DNA from: an uncultured Lachnospiraceae bacterium
Lineage (GTDB): Bacteria; Bacillota; Clostridia; Lachnospirales; Lachnospiraceae
NCBI GenBank assembly: GCA_946623295.1
Contig: CAMOQY010000123.1
Span: forward strand, 1 to 5,022
Length of the DNA stretch: 5,022 nucleotides
Direction of reading: 5' to 3'
A program made the translations under genes and the position numbers. Of this stretch, positions 1 through 5,022 are shown piece by piece (within the stretch, counting starts at the first letter, position 1; each line of letters starts with the position of its first letter). The notes beneath the pieces were generated by a model. That model searched no databases. It was not told the origin of the DNA and saw only the letters and a list, made by a program, of their open reading frames with translations.

Positions 1-63
1 ATGAAGTTAAGACCCCACCAGTTAATCAAAAGAGCGGCGCATCCGGTCCGGTGAGCGCAGCAC

Positions 64-92
64 TTGTATCGGTTCGCCGGATGATGTATAAT
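64..92 (+). promoter_or_regulatory. Putative sigma-A promoter of the yitT-family gene
   Basis: A perfect -10 hexamer TATAAT lies at 87-92. With a 17-base spacer, the -35 position is TTGTAT at 64-69, which keeps only the TTG of the consensus. The -10 is strong and the -35 is weak. The last T of the -10 is 8 bases before the A of the ATG at 100, so the expected transcription start falls on or next to the start codon. This is prediction from sequence only. Confidence 0.6.
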
Positions 93-99
93 CCGACGT

Positions 100-981
100 A
101 TGAAACCATATGATCCCAAAGCAAAAAGATTTATAATCACGACTCTCTGCATCATCGGCGGAAACGGGCTTCTCGCCTTCCTTGTCGCCGCATTCATCAT
201 TCCGCACGATATAGTTATGGGCGGCACTACCGGTATAGGCATAGTGCTGAACAGGATCTTCCCTTCCATAGAGGTGTCAGTGTTCGTACTGATACTCAAC
301 GTGCTGATGCTCATCCTCGGGCTTGTCGTTCTGGGAAAAAAATTCTTTCTGACCACTATTGCGAGCTCCGTTCTTTATCCCGTTATGCTCGGAGCTTTCC
401 AGCGCATCCCCGGAATCGGCACAATGACCGACAATCCTCTGCTCGCGGCGCTTTTCGGCGGAACTCTGCTGGGCGTTGCCCTCGGACTCGTGATGCGGGT
501 AGGCTCCTCTACAGGCGGCATGGACGTGGTAAACCTGGTGTTCAGCAAATGGTTTCACCTTCCGGTCGCGATCTTCGTATACCTCGCAGACATAATCGTC
601 GTAGGCGGTCAGGCCTTCTTTGTTCCCGCGGAGCAGACGCTCTTGGGCGTGCTCGTGCTCGTCCTTGAGACGATTATCCTTGATAAGGTCATGATTCTCG
701 GCAAAGCCCAGATACAGGTCTTTGCAGTCTCGTCTAAACACGACGAGATACGCGAAGCGCTGCTCGACGAGCTGGACGTCGGCGTTACGATGTCGGTGAT
801 CGAGACCGGACGTCTGCATATGTCCAGCAAGGGCGTCATGTGCGTCATACCCCAGAGAAAGCTGTACGCCGTTACCGAACTTATCCGTGCCATCGATCCT
901 GACGTATTTGTCACGATCACACAGGTCCGTGAGGTACGCGGACGGGGCTTCACCATAGAGCGCAAGCATATATCCGAGTAA
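100..981 (+). CDS. YitT family membrane protein (YitT membrane domain plus C-terminal DUF2179)
   Basis: This is an integral membrane protein of 293 aa, the usual size for the YitT family, whose transported substrate or role is not established. Hydrophobic segments can be seen at about residues 11-34, 57-79, 82-100, 113-132, 153-174 and 179-198. The two glycine-rich signatures typical of the family are present: GGTTGIG at 41-47 and GSSTGG at 135-140, followed by MDVV. From about residue 204 to 284 comes a soluble domain matching DUF2179, with alternating strands and helices (QVFAVSSKHDEIREALL, then VTMSVIETGRL). The ATG at 100 is the only credible start: the in-frame stop TGA at 82-84 is just upstream, no other start codon lies between, and the N-terminus aligns in length with relatives. 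There is no Shine-Dalgarno in front of it, while a TATAAT ends at 92, which suggests a leaderless transcript. It is followed after 84 bases by the next plus-strand gene and shows no functional link to the rhamnose genes. Confidence 0.93.
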   Translation: MKPYDPKAKRFIITTLCIIGGNGLLAFLVAAFIIPHDIVMGGTTGIGIVLNRIFPSIEVSVFVLILNVLMLILGLVVLGKKFFLTTIASSVLYPVMLGAFQRIPGIGTMTDNPLLAALFGGTLLGVALGLVMRVGSSTGGMDVVNLVFSKWFHLPVAIFVYLADIIVVGGQAFFVPAEQTLLGVLVLVLETIILDKVMILGKAQIQVFAVSSKHDEIREALLDELDVGVTMSVIETGRLHMSSKGVMCVIPQRKLYAVTELIRAIDPDVFVTITQVREVRGRGFTIERKHISE

Positions 982-985
982 ACAT

Positions 986-1010
986 ATCAATATCCCGAAA
1001 TCAACACCGC
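986..1010 (+). promoter_or_regulatory. Candidate operator upstream of the 454-aa gene (ATCAA repeat and ATCAACACCGC)
   Basis: ATCAA occurs at 986-990 and again at 1000-1004, a 14-base offset. The second copy is the beginning of ATCAACACCGC (1000-1010). The same 11-mer with an upstream ATCAA (7-base offset) is found at 4755-4772 in front of the rha operon. A shared regulator-binding site is an inference; an 11-base match can arise by chance in 5 kb. Confidence 0.3.
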
Positions 1011-1035
1011 ATCAGTATTCGCAGTCTGGATTAAA

Positions 1036-1041
1036 TATAAA
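1036..1041 (+). promoter_or_regulatory. Weak candidate -10 element for the 454-aa gene
   Basis: TATAAA at 1036-1041 lies in an AT-rich patch 25 bases before the start codon. No good -35 hexamer sits at 16-18 bases upstream (the 17-base position reads CAGTAT). The gene may have a weak or activated promoter here, or may be reached by read-through from the yitT-family gene, since no convincing terminator is visible in 982-1065. Confidence 0.25.
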
Positions 1042-1065
1042 TAAACAGATCTAACGAGGAACCAT

Positions 1066-2430
1066 ATGAAAGCTATAAATGTCATGAACTTCGTGAGGCA
1101 CTGCGACCCGCGCATAGAGAATTCAGAAGAAATACTGTACAATACCACCCGCAGAGAGCTGGAGCTCGTCAGGGAATTCGATCTGCCCGCTACTTTTCTG
1201 CTGCAGTATGACGCGCTGATCGATCCGCGCTATCAGGAGCTGTTTTCCGACGCGGGTGAAAAGCTCGAACTCGGGCTGTGGCTTGAGATCGTAAAGCCGC
1301 TTACGGATGCAGTCGGACTTCCCTGGCGCGGACGCGAGGACTGGGAATGGGACTGGCACGTGGTGCCCGGTTTTTCCATGGCCTATACTCCGGAGGACCG
1401 CTGCCGCATCATCGATGAGTGCATGAATAAATTTCATGAGGTGTACGGCGCGTATCCCCGTACTACGGGCAGCTGGCTTCTGGATACCGTCACTGCCTCC
1501 TATCTGCTGGAGAAGTATCATGTCTCTGCGCTCGCCATCTGCCGCGATCAGACGAATACCGACGCCTACACGCTTATCGGAGGATACTTCAATCAGGCCT
1601 ATTATCCATCAAAAAAGAACATATTCACGCCGGCTCAGAGCCGGAAAATGCAGCTGGACGTACCTGTATTCCGTCTGCTCGGCCCCGATCCCGTCCACAA
1701 TTACGACAACGATCGCTATCTCCACGGACCGGGAGCACAAATATACAAAGACGGCGAAGTCCCACAGGGCTGCTATACCATGGAGCCCGTCTGGGGTCCC
1801 GGTTCAAATCCCAAAATCATGGACTGGTTCTTCAGGACCTACTTTGAAAACGAGGATCTTGGGTTCTCATATATGCAGCTCGGCCAGGAAAACAGCTTCG
1901 GCACCATAGATTTCCTGCCTGCTCTGCGCGTGCAGCTGGAAAAGGCCTGCCGCCTTCCCGGCGTCGTCTTCCTGACGATGGGCGATACGGGCGAGGCTTT
2001 CCGCCGTCTCTATCACGATCTGACTCCGGCCACCTGCGTATGCGCCACCGACGACTGGAACCGCGGCAGCGAAGTCCAGAGCGTTTACTACGACTGCAAA
2101 AACTACACCGCGAATATCTTCCGCGATGGCGGAAGGATCTTTATCCGCAGCCTGTACCGTTTCGATGAGAACGTCCCCGAGCACTATCTGGATACACCCT
2201 GCGAGACCTGGGACGCCACATATGAGAACATCCCCGTCATAGATACTCTGCGTGGGAATGACACTTCTGGTCTGACTCTTGCAGAAGGCAAGGGGCCCTT
2301 TACCACAGAGCGAAGCGGGGACTGTCTGACGATCCGCTGGGAAGACGGATATATAACCTTTGCGCCGGAAAAAATAGTCACCGCCGGGGACTCCGAAAAC
2401 AGCCTCGAAAAAACAATCTTCTCAGTATGA
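1066..2430 (+). CDS. Uncharacterised protein, putative glycoside hydrolase/deacetylase-like barrel
   Basis: The product has 454 aa, with no signal peptide and no membrane segment, so it is probably cytosolic. Its function is not known. Residues 1 to about 310 look like the (beta/alpha) barrel of the broad polysaccharide deacetylase/glycoside hydrolase superfamily: a first strand INVMNFVRHCD (4-14), ATFLLQYDALID (42-53), a strand LELGLWLEIV (67-76), YPRTTGSWLLD (130-140), ALAICRDQ (155-162) and YMQLGQENSFG (269-279). H12, D14, D49, E74, D140, D161 and E275 are candidate active-site polar residues by position only. From about 330 to the end it is strand-rich, like an appended beta domain. From memory, and unverified, it resembles the Bacteroidota family with a solved structure annotated 'putative glycoside hydrolase/deacetylase' (DUF3863/DUF3864). 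GAGGA at 1056-1060, five bases before the ATG, supports this start. It converges on the rhaAD operon, and its upstream region shares an 11-mer with the rha promoter region. A role with rhamnose or a rhamnose-containing glycan is inference only. The gene appears intact. Confidence 0.9.
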   Translation: MKAINVMNFVRHCDPRIENSEEILYNTTRRELELVREFDLPATFLLQYDALIDPRYQELFSDAGEKLELGLWLEIVKPLTDAVGLPWRGREDWEWDWHVVPGFSMAYTPEDRCRIIDECMNKFHEVYGAYPRTTGSWLLDTVTASYLLEKYHVSALAICRDQTNTDAYTLIGGYFNQAYYPSKKNIFTPAQSRKMQLDVPVFRLLGPDPVHNYDNDRYLHGPGAQIYKDGEVPQGCYTMEPVWGPGSNPKIMDWFFRTYFENEDLGFSYMQLGQENSFGTIDFLPALRVQLEKACRLPGVVFLTMGDTGEAFRRLYHDLTPATCVCATDDWNRGSEVQSVYYDCKNYTANIFRDGGRIFIRSLYRFDENVPEHYLDTPCETWDATYENIPVIDTLRGNDTSGLTLAEGKGPFTTERSGDCLTIRWEDGYITFAPEKIVTAGDSENSLEKTIFSV

Positions 2431-2561
2431 CGGGCGCGTAAAGCGCATGCGGCGAAGCAGCGGATACCGTATACGAGTCGGCGAGCCGACGGATTCTGAC
2501 ACTTCAAAGCAAGTACGGCAGACAACCCGCACAGAGCGACAGATCAAATAACCAAATGAAA
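2431..2561. other. Convergent intergenic region with short GC-rich hairpins
   Basis: No gene is supported here. Two small self-complementary elements are visible: GCGC-GTAAA-GCGC at 2434-2446 and GTCGG-CGAG-CCGAC at 2477-2490. Neither is followed by a run of T, so they are not convincing terminators. The minus-strand open frame that crosses this stretch (2525 to 2184) lies mostly antisense to the end of the 454-aa gene and resembles no family I know. The stretch could be a copy of a dispersed intergenic repeat, which cannot be judged from one copy. Confidence 0.4.
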
Positions 2562-2591
2562 CACGGGCGACGGCATTTCGCCGCGCCCGTG
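2562..2591. terminator. Bidirectional Rho-independent terminator between converging genes
   Basis: CACGGGCG (2562-2569) pairs perfectly with CGCCCGTG (2584-2591). After one bulged A at 2570, CGGC (2571-2574) pairs with GCCG (2580-2583) around an ATTTC loop, giving a 12-bp GC-rich stem. On the minus strand it begins 25 bases after the rhaD stop and is followed by TTTCATTTGG, a moderate U-rich tail. On the plus strand it lies 131 bases after the stop of the 454-aa gene and is followed by the weaker CTTCCTTAT. It fits the rha operon best and probably also blocks plus-strand read-through. Confidence 0.8.
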
Positions 2592-2616
2592 CTTCCTTAT
2601 CTCAGAATGCGCTCTC

Positions 2617-3429
2617 TTAGTCCAGATAGCCCTCGCGTGCTTTTACGTTAAAGCGCTTCTCGAGCTGATGCAGGTTTTCGTCGGTGATCGTGTTGAGCAC
2701 AGGCAGGTGCGCTATCTTCATATAGATCAGCGCTCCCTTTTCTGCCGTCTCGATCAGTCCGAAGGTCTCGTCCAGATTCTTTCCTGAGCCATAGATACCG
2801 TGAGCTGCCCAGACCACGAGCCTCGCGGTCTTCATCTTCTCTGCAGTCGCTATACCGATCTCGTTTGTGCCGCAGACCATCCACGGCAGGACGTTTACTC
2901 CATCCGGGAATACGACGATACACTCGGTGCTCATGCGCCAGAGCGTACGCGTAAACTCCCGCTCGTCCAGATCGTGAACGTAGGTCATGCTCAGGAGATT
3001 CTGAGGATGGCAATGCATGACGACGCGGTTTTCCGGATCCACGGAAAGCCTTGCCGCATGGCTCATCATATGGGTAGGGAACTCCGACGTAAAGCTGCCG
3101 CCGTCCGACAGACCCCAAAGCAGCTCCGCCGTACGTCCTCTGTCAACTATACGTACGATACCGAGGTTGCCCGCGGGATCATACTGCATGTTTTTAAAAT
3201 ACTTGCCGGTGCCGGTGACGAGAAAATATTTTCCATCCAGCTCGGGCGTCTCAAAGCCGGTGCTGATACGTCTCGTAACAGCAGTAAGATCGAGATAGTT
3301 GCGTACCTCATCCTCATCGAGCATCAGAGAGATATTTCCGCCGTTCCTCTCATCCCAGCCATGATCGTACATATTTGTAGCGATCCTTATCATTTCCACC
3401 AGAAACGGTGCCGAAAGCATAGGTCTCAT
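2617..3429 (-). CDS. rhaD: L-rhamnulose-1-phosphate aldolase
   Basis: This is a class II, zinc-dependent aldolase of the AraD/FucA fold. It cleaves L-rhamnulose 1-phosphate to dihydroxyacetone phosphate and L-lactaldehyde in the cytosol, the last step of the phosphorylating rhamnose pathway. At 270 aa it is close to E. coli RhaD (274). The phosphate-binding elements are visible: ERNGGN at 27-32 and TGTGK at 72-76. The catalytic glutamate is E116 (SEFPTH). The zinc histidines are H139 and H141 in MHCHPQN and H210 in WAAHG, and E169 matches the conserved E171 of E. coli. All key residues are therefore present. The start is set by GGAGG (plus-strand 3437-3441), seven bases upstream and inside the end of rhaA. 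The ATG overlaps the rhaA stop as ATGA, indicating translational coupling. The operon terminator follows 25 bases after the stop. FucA and AraD are more distant alternatives, but the neighbouring rhaA settles the assignment. Confidence 0.96.
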   Translation of the reverse strand: MRPMLSAPFLVEMIRIATNMYDHGWDERNGGNISLMLDEDEVRNYLDLTAVTRRISTGFETPELDGKYFLVTGTGKYFKNMQYDPAGNLGIVRIVDRGRTAELLWGLSDGGSFTSEFPTHMMSHAARLSVDPENRVVMHCHPQNLLSMTYVHDLDEREFTRTLWRMSTECIVVFPDGVNVLPWMVCGTNEIGIATAEKMKTARLVVWAAHGIYGSGKNLDETFGLIETAEKGALIYMKIAHLPVLNTITDENLHQLEKRFNVKAREGYLD

Positions 3430-4682
3430 ACACGTGCCTCCAAAACTTCCTTTTCATATTTTTCGATCTCGGAGAACCATTCGCCGTCGGCGGGCTTGCC
3501 GCAGAGACGGCAGTACTCGTCCCATACCTCTCCGAAGGGCATGGTCTTGAGCTCTTCCTGAGCCACCATGAGCTCAGTAAAGTTTCCGCTATCCTGAAGC
3601 TCTCTGAGCCTGTCATTGGGCTGGAGCAGCGCGTAGAGCAGCGCTTTCTGGGTATTGCGGTATCCGGTCACCCACGCGCTGATACGGTTGATGGAAGCGT
3701 CAAAATAATCGAGAGCGATATGCACTCTGCCTTCAAGGCCGCCGCAGCGGACGATCTCTCTGGCGATCTCGCGGGTCTCATCATCAAAGAGCACCACATG
3801 GTCGCTGTCCCAGCGTACAGGTCTGGTCACGTGAAGCGCGATCTCCGGGAAGAAAGCCAGCAGCGCAGGGATCTTGTCGGAAACCACCTCGGTAGGATGA
3901 TAGTGGCCGTTATCCATGAGCGGGATGCATTTGTCTTTGTTCATGGCGGCGTAGCTGAGCGCAAACTCGGCGGAACCTACCGTGTAGGACTCCACGCCTA
4001 TACCAAAGACCTTGCTCTCAATGCAGGGCTTGACCTTTGCAAAATCAAACGGTTCGCTGAGGATCTCATCGATCGAATCACGGTACCTCTCGCGCGGGCC
4101 AAGACGGTCGGCGGGGATATCCTTGAGACCGTCGCCGGTCCAGATATTCATGATGCACTCCTCGCCCAACTCCTCAGCCAGATATTTGGAGATGCGGATG
4201 GAAGCCTTGCCGTGGTCGATCCAGAAGCGCCTGGTCTCCTCATTGGGGCTTGAAAGCGTCAGCGGATCGCACTTGGGATGAGAAAAGAAAGTCGGATTGA
4301 AATCACAGCCAAGTCCTCTCTCCTTGCAGAAGTCGACCCACTTTTTAAAGTGCCTGGGCTCCAGCTTGTCTCTGTCGGCCCAGTCGCCGTCCTCGAAAAT
4401 AGCGTAGCTGGCGTGAAGATTCATCTTAGGCCTGCCGGGGATGAGTGAAAGCGCTTTGTCGATATCGCTCATCAGCTCCTGATACGTGCGGGCGCGGCCC
4501 GGATAGTTGCCTGTGGTCTGGATACCTCCGGTAAGCGGCTTGGAAGGGTCTGTGTCAAAGCCCTTCACGTCGTCGCCCTGCCAGCAGTGCAGACTCACGG
4601 GAACATCCCTGAGTTTTTTCATTGCGGCGTCGGTATCGATCCCGATCTTCGCGTACTTTTCTTTGGCGTCAGAATAGCTCAT
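3426..4682 (-). CDS. rhaA: L-rhamnose isomerase
   Basis: This cytosolic metal-dependent (beta/alpha)8-barrel enzyme converts L-rhamnose to L-rhamnulose, the first step of the isomerase pathway. Its 418 aa compare with 419 in E. coli, and similarity runs the whole length, including VSLHCWQGDDV near residue 30, FNPTFFSHP (128-136), FGIGVESYTVGS (226-237) and RPVRWDSDHVV (287-297). The metal ligands line up with those of E. coli RhaA (E234, D267, H294, D334 and H270, D302, D304). Here they are E222, D257, H284 and D325 for the first site, and H260, D292 and D294 for the second, so the active site is complete. AAGGAGGT (plus-strand 4686-4693) three bases before the ATG confirms the start. It is the first gene of the operon, transcribed from a promoter at 4732-4759, with rhaD overlapping by 4 bases. 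Rhamnulokinase (rhaB) does not lie between or after them, so it must be elsewhere, perhaps beyond the window edge on the regulator side. Confidence 0.98.
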   Translation of the reverse strand: MSYSDAKEKYAKIGIDTDAAMKKLRDVPVSLHCWQGDDVKGFDTDPSKPLTGGIQTTGNYPGRARTYQELMSDIDKALSLIPGRPKMNLHASYAIFEDGDWADRDKLEPRHFKKWVDFCKERGLGCDFNPTFFSHPKCDPLTLSSPNEETRRFWIDHGKASIRISKYLAEELGEECIMNIWTGDGLKDIPADRLGPRERYRDSIDEILSEPFDFAKVKPCIESKVFGIGVESYTVGSAEFALSYAAMNKDKCIPLMDNGHYHPTEVVSDKIPALLAFFPEIALHVTRPVRWDSDHVVLFDDETREIAREIVRCGGLEGRVHIALDYFDASINRISAWVTGYRNTQKALLYALLQPNDRLRELQDSGNFTELMVAQEELKTMPFGEVWDEYCRLCGKPADGEWFSEIEKYEKEVLEARV

Positions 4683-4705
4683 AAAACCTCCTTATCAGCA
4701 TAAAT

Positions 4706-4727
4706 GTGAAATAATTGTCAATCTCAC
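4706..4727 (-). promoter_or_regulatory. Weak inverted repeat over the predicted rha transcription start
   Basis: GTGA at 4706-4709 and TCAC at 4724-4727 are inverted copies separated by 14 bases, and an internal TGA/TCA pair (4707-4709 and 4718-4720) flanks an AT-rich core. The element covers the expected start of transcription (about 4725) and the early leader, a place suited to a repressor. The arms are short, so this is only a candidate operator. Confidence 0.2.
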
Positions 4728-4731
4728 GGAT

Positions 4732-4759
4732 ATTATACACTTTTTAACTCATATATCAA
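4732..4759 (-). promoter_or_regulatory. Sigma-A promoter of the rhaAD operon
   Basis: Read on the minus strand, the -35 is TTGATA (4759-4754, five of six matches to TTGACA). The spacer is 16 bases and the -10 is a perfect TATAAT (4737-4732). Transcription would start near 4725 and give a leader of about 43 bases ending in the AAGGAGGT ribosome binding site of rhaA. The -35 hexamer is also one of two ATCAA/TTGAT repeats, so a protein bound to that repeat would compete with RNA polymerase. Confidence 0.75.
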
Positions 4760-4772
4760 GCATCAACACCGC
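4755..4772. promoter_or_regulatory. Candidate operator at the rhaAD promoter (ATCAA repeat and ATCAACACCGC)
   Basis: On the plus strand ATCAA occurs at 4755-4759 and 4762-4766, a 7-base offset. The second copy begins ATCAACACCGC (4762-4772), identical to 1000-1010 upstream of the 454-aa gene. The first copy overlaps the -35 of the rhaAD promoter. Tandem short repeats are common in operators of DeoR-type regulators, and a DeoR-family gene lies directly upstream. The site assignment is inference. Confidence 0.35.
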
Positions 4773-4852
4773 CCGGCGCGACCCTTTTTTCAACCTGCCC
4801 GATGCATTTTCCGCATGGAACATCGTGCTCTATACCAGCACTGCCCCTCGCC

Positions 4853-5022
4853 CTATACGAGCACCGCGCCGCCGCACACTTCCTTAAAACGCTGCGCACT
4901 CTCCCCTTCGCAGATCATGTACTCCACCGATGAAAGCGCGCACTGCACGTAGGGCGCCGATCCCCCGAACTTGCTGCTGTCGCAGAGAAAGACCCGGCGA
5001 GCAGCGCTCGAAAGCATAGCTT
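4853..5022 (-). CDS. DeoR family transcriptional regulator, C-terminal fragment (cut by window edge)
   Basis: Only the last 55 codons are in the window; the stop is TAG at 4855-4853, and the gene continues past 5022. The readable frame begins AMLSSAARRVFLCDSSKFGG. Its VFLCDSSKFG is the signature of the C-terminal sugar-phosphate-sensing (DeoRC) domain, where the D-x-S-K motif is strongly conserved. It ends with the expected short strand and helix (LSSVEYMICEGE, then SAQRFKEVC). The N-terminal helix-turn-helix lies outside. The gene points the same way as rhaAD and its stop is 171 bases before the rhaA start, with a separate promoter between them. In Bacillus and other Firmicutes a DeoR-type protein controls rhamnose catabolism, so it is the likely regulator of rhaAD. 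This is inferred from position, and no symbol is given because the part that would discriminate is missing. Confidence 0.85.
   Translation of the reverse strand, partial: AMLSSAARRVFLCDSSKFGGSAPYVQCALSSVEYMICEGESAQRFKEVCGGAVLV

Noticed and set aside
81..113. Tiny out-of-frame peptide MMYNPTYETI overlapping the YitT start, as a possible leader peptide
   Set aside because: It has no ribosome binding site, and its start codon lies inside or before the predicted -10, so it would not be in the transcript.
277..990. Long minus-strand open frame (237 aa) opposite the YitT-family gene
   Set aside because: It is antisense to a clearly recognised membrane protein, is rich in charged low-complexity residues typical of the reverse complement of a hydrophobic gene, and matches no family.
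2184..2525. Minus-strand open frame of 113 aa reaching into the convergent gap
   Set aside because: More than two thirds of it is antisense to the 454-aa gene and the rest crosses hairpin-forming DNA; it resembles no known family.
2800..3561. Plus-strand open frame of 253 aa opposite rhaD and the end of rhaA
   Set aside because: It lies across two well-supported enzymes with complete active sites. It has no family resemblance.
3720..4253. Plus-strand open frame of 177 aa opposite rhaA
   Set aside because: It is a shadow of rhaA, with no recognisable domain.
4693..4721. Perfect TTGACA on the minus strand (4721-4716) as a second rha promoter
   Set aside because: At the 17-base spacing the -10 position reads CTGATA, a poor match, and transcription would start within or after the rhaA ribosome binding site.
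4825..4841. Hairpin GTGCT-N7-AGCAC downstream of the DeoR-family gene as its terminator
   Set aside because: The stem is only 5 bp and no U-rich tract follows on the minus strand.

Overview
The window looks like bacterial chromosome from a moderately GC-rich, low-complexity-free genome, most likely a gut-type Firmicute (Clostridia in the broad sense). The reasons are a YitT/DUF2179 membrane protein, strong AGGAGG-type ribosome binding sites, and a rhamnose locus with a DeoR-type rather than AraC-type regulator. The placement is an inference from gene content and style; no rRNA or other phylogenetic marker is present.

Layout: (1) 100-981, plus strand, is a YitT-family membrane protein. Its ATG sits 8 bases after the last base of a perfect TATAAT and has no Shine-Dalgarno, so its mRNA may be leaderless. 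(2) 1066-2430, plus strand, is a cytosolic protein of 454 aa. It resembles uncharacterised 'glycoside hydrolase/deacetylase' (beta/alpha)-barrel proteins and has no established function. (3) 2431-2616 is a convergent intergenic region. It ends in a strong hairpin (2562-2591) that can terminate both the plus-strand gene and the rha operon. (4) 4682-2617, minus strand, is a two-gene operon, rhaA (L-rhamnose isomerase) then rhaD (rhamnulose-1-phosphate aldolase). The two are coupled by a 4-base ATGA overlap and preceded by a well-formed sigma-A promoter (TTGATA-16-TATAAT). (5) 4853-5022, minus strand, is the C-terminal end of a DeoR-family regulator that continues beyond the window.

RhaA converts L-rhamnose to L-rhamnulose. 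A rhamnulokinase, not present in this window, would phosphorylate it, and RhaD splits rhamnulose-1-phosphate into dihydroxyacetone phosphate and L-lactaldehyde. The DeoR-type protein is the obvious candidate regulator. An 11-base string, ATCAACACCGC, accompanied by a second ATCAA, occurs both upstream of the rha promoter and upstream of the unknown 454-aa gene. This hints, without proving it, that the unknown gene belongs to the same regulon and could act on rhamnose-containing material. I see no mobile element, CRISPR array, tRNA or rRNA here. Most of the window is ordinary metabolism; the 454-aa gene and its possible regulatory link are the parts most worth following.
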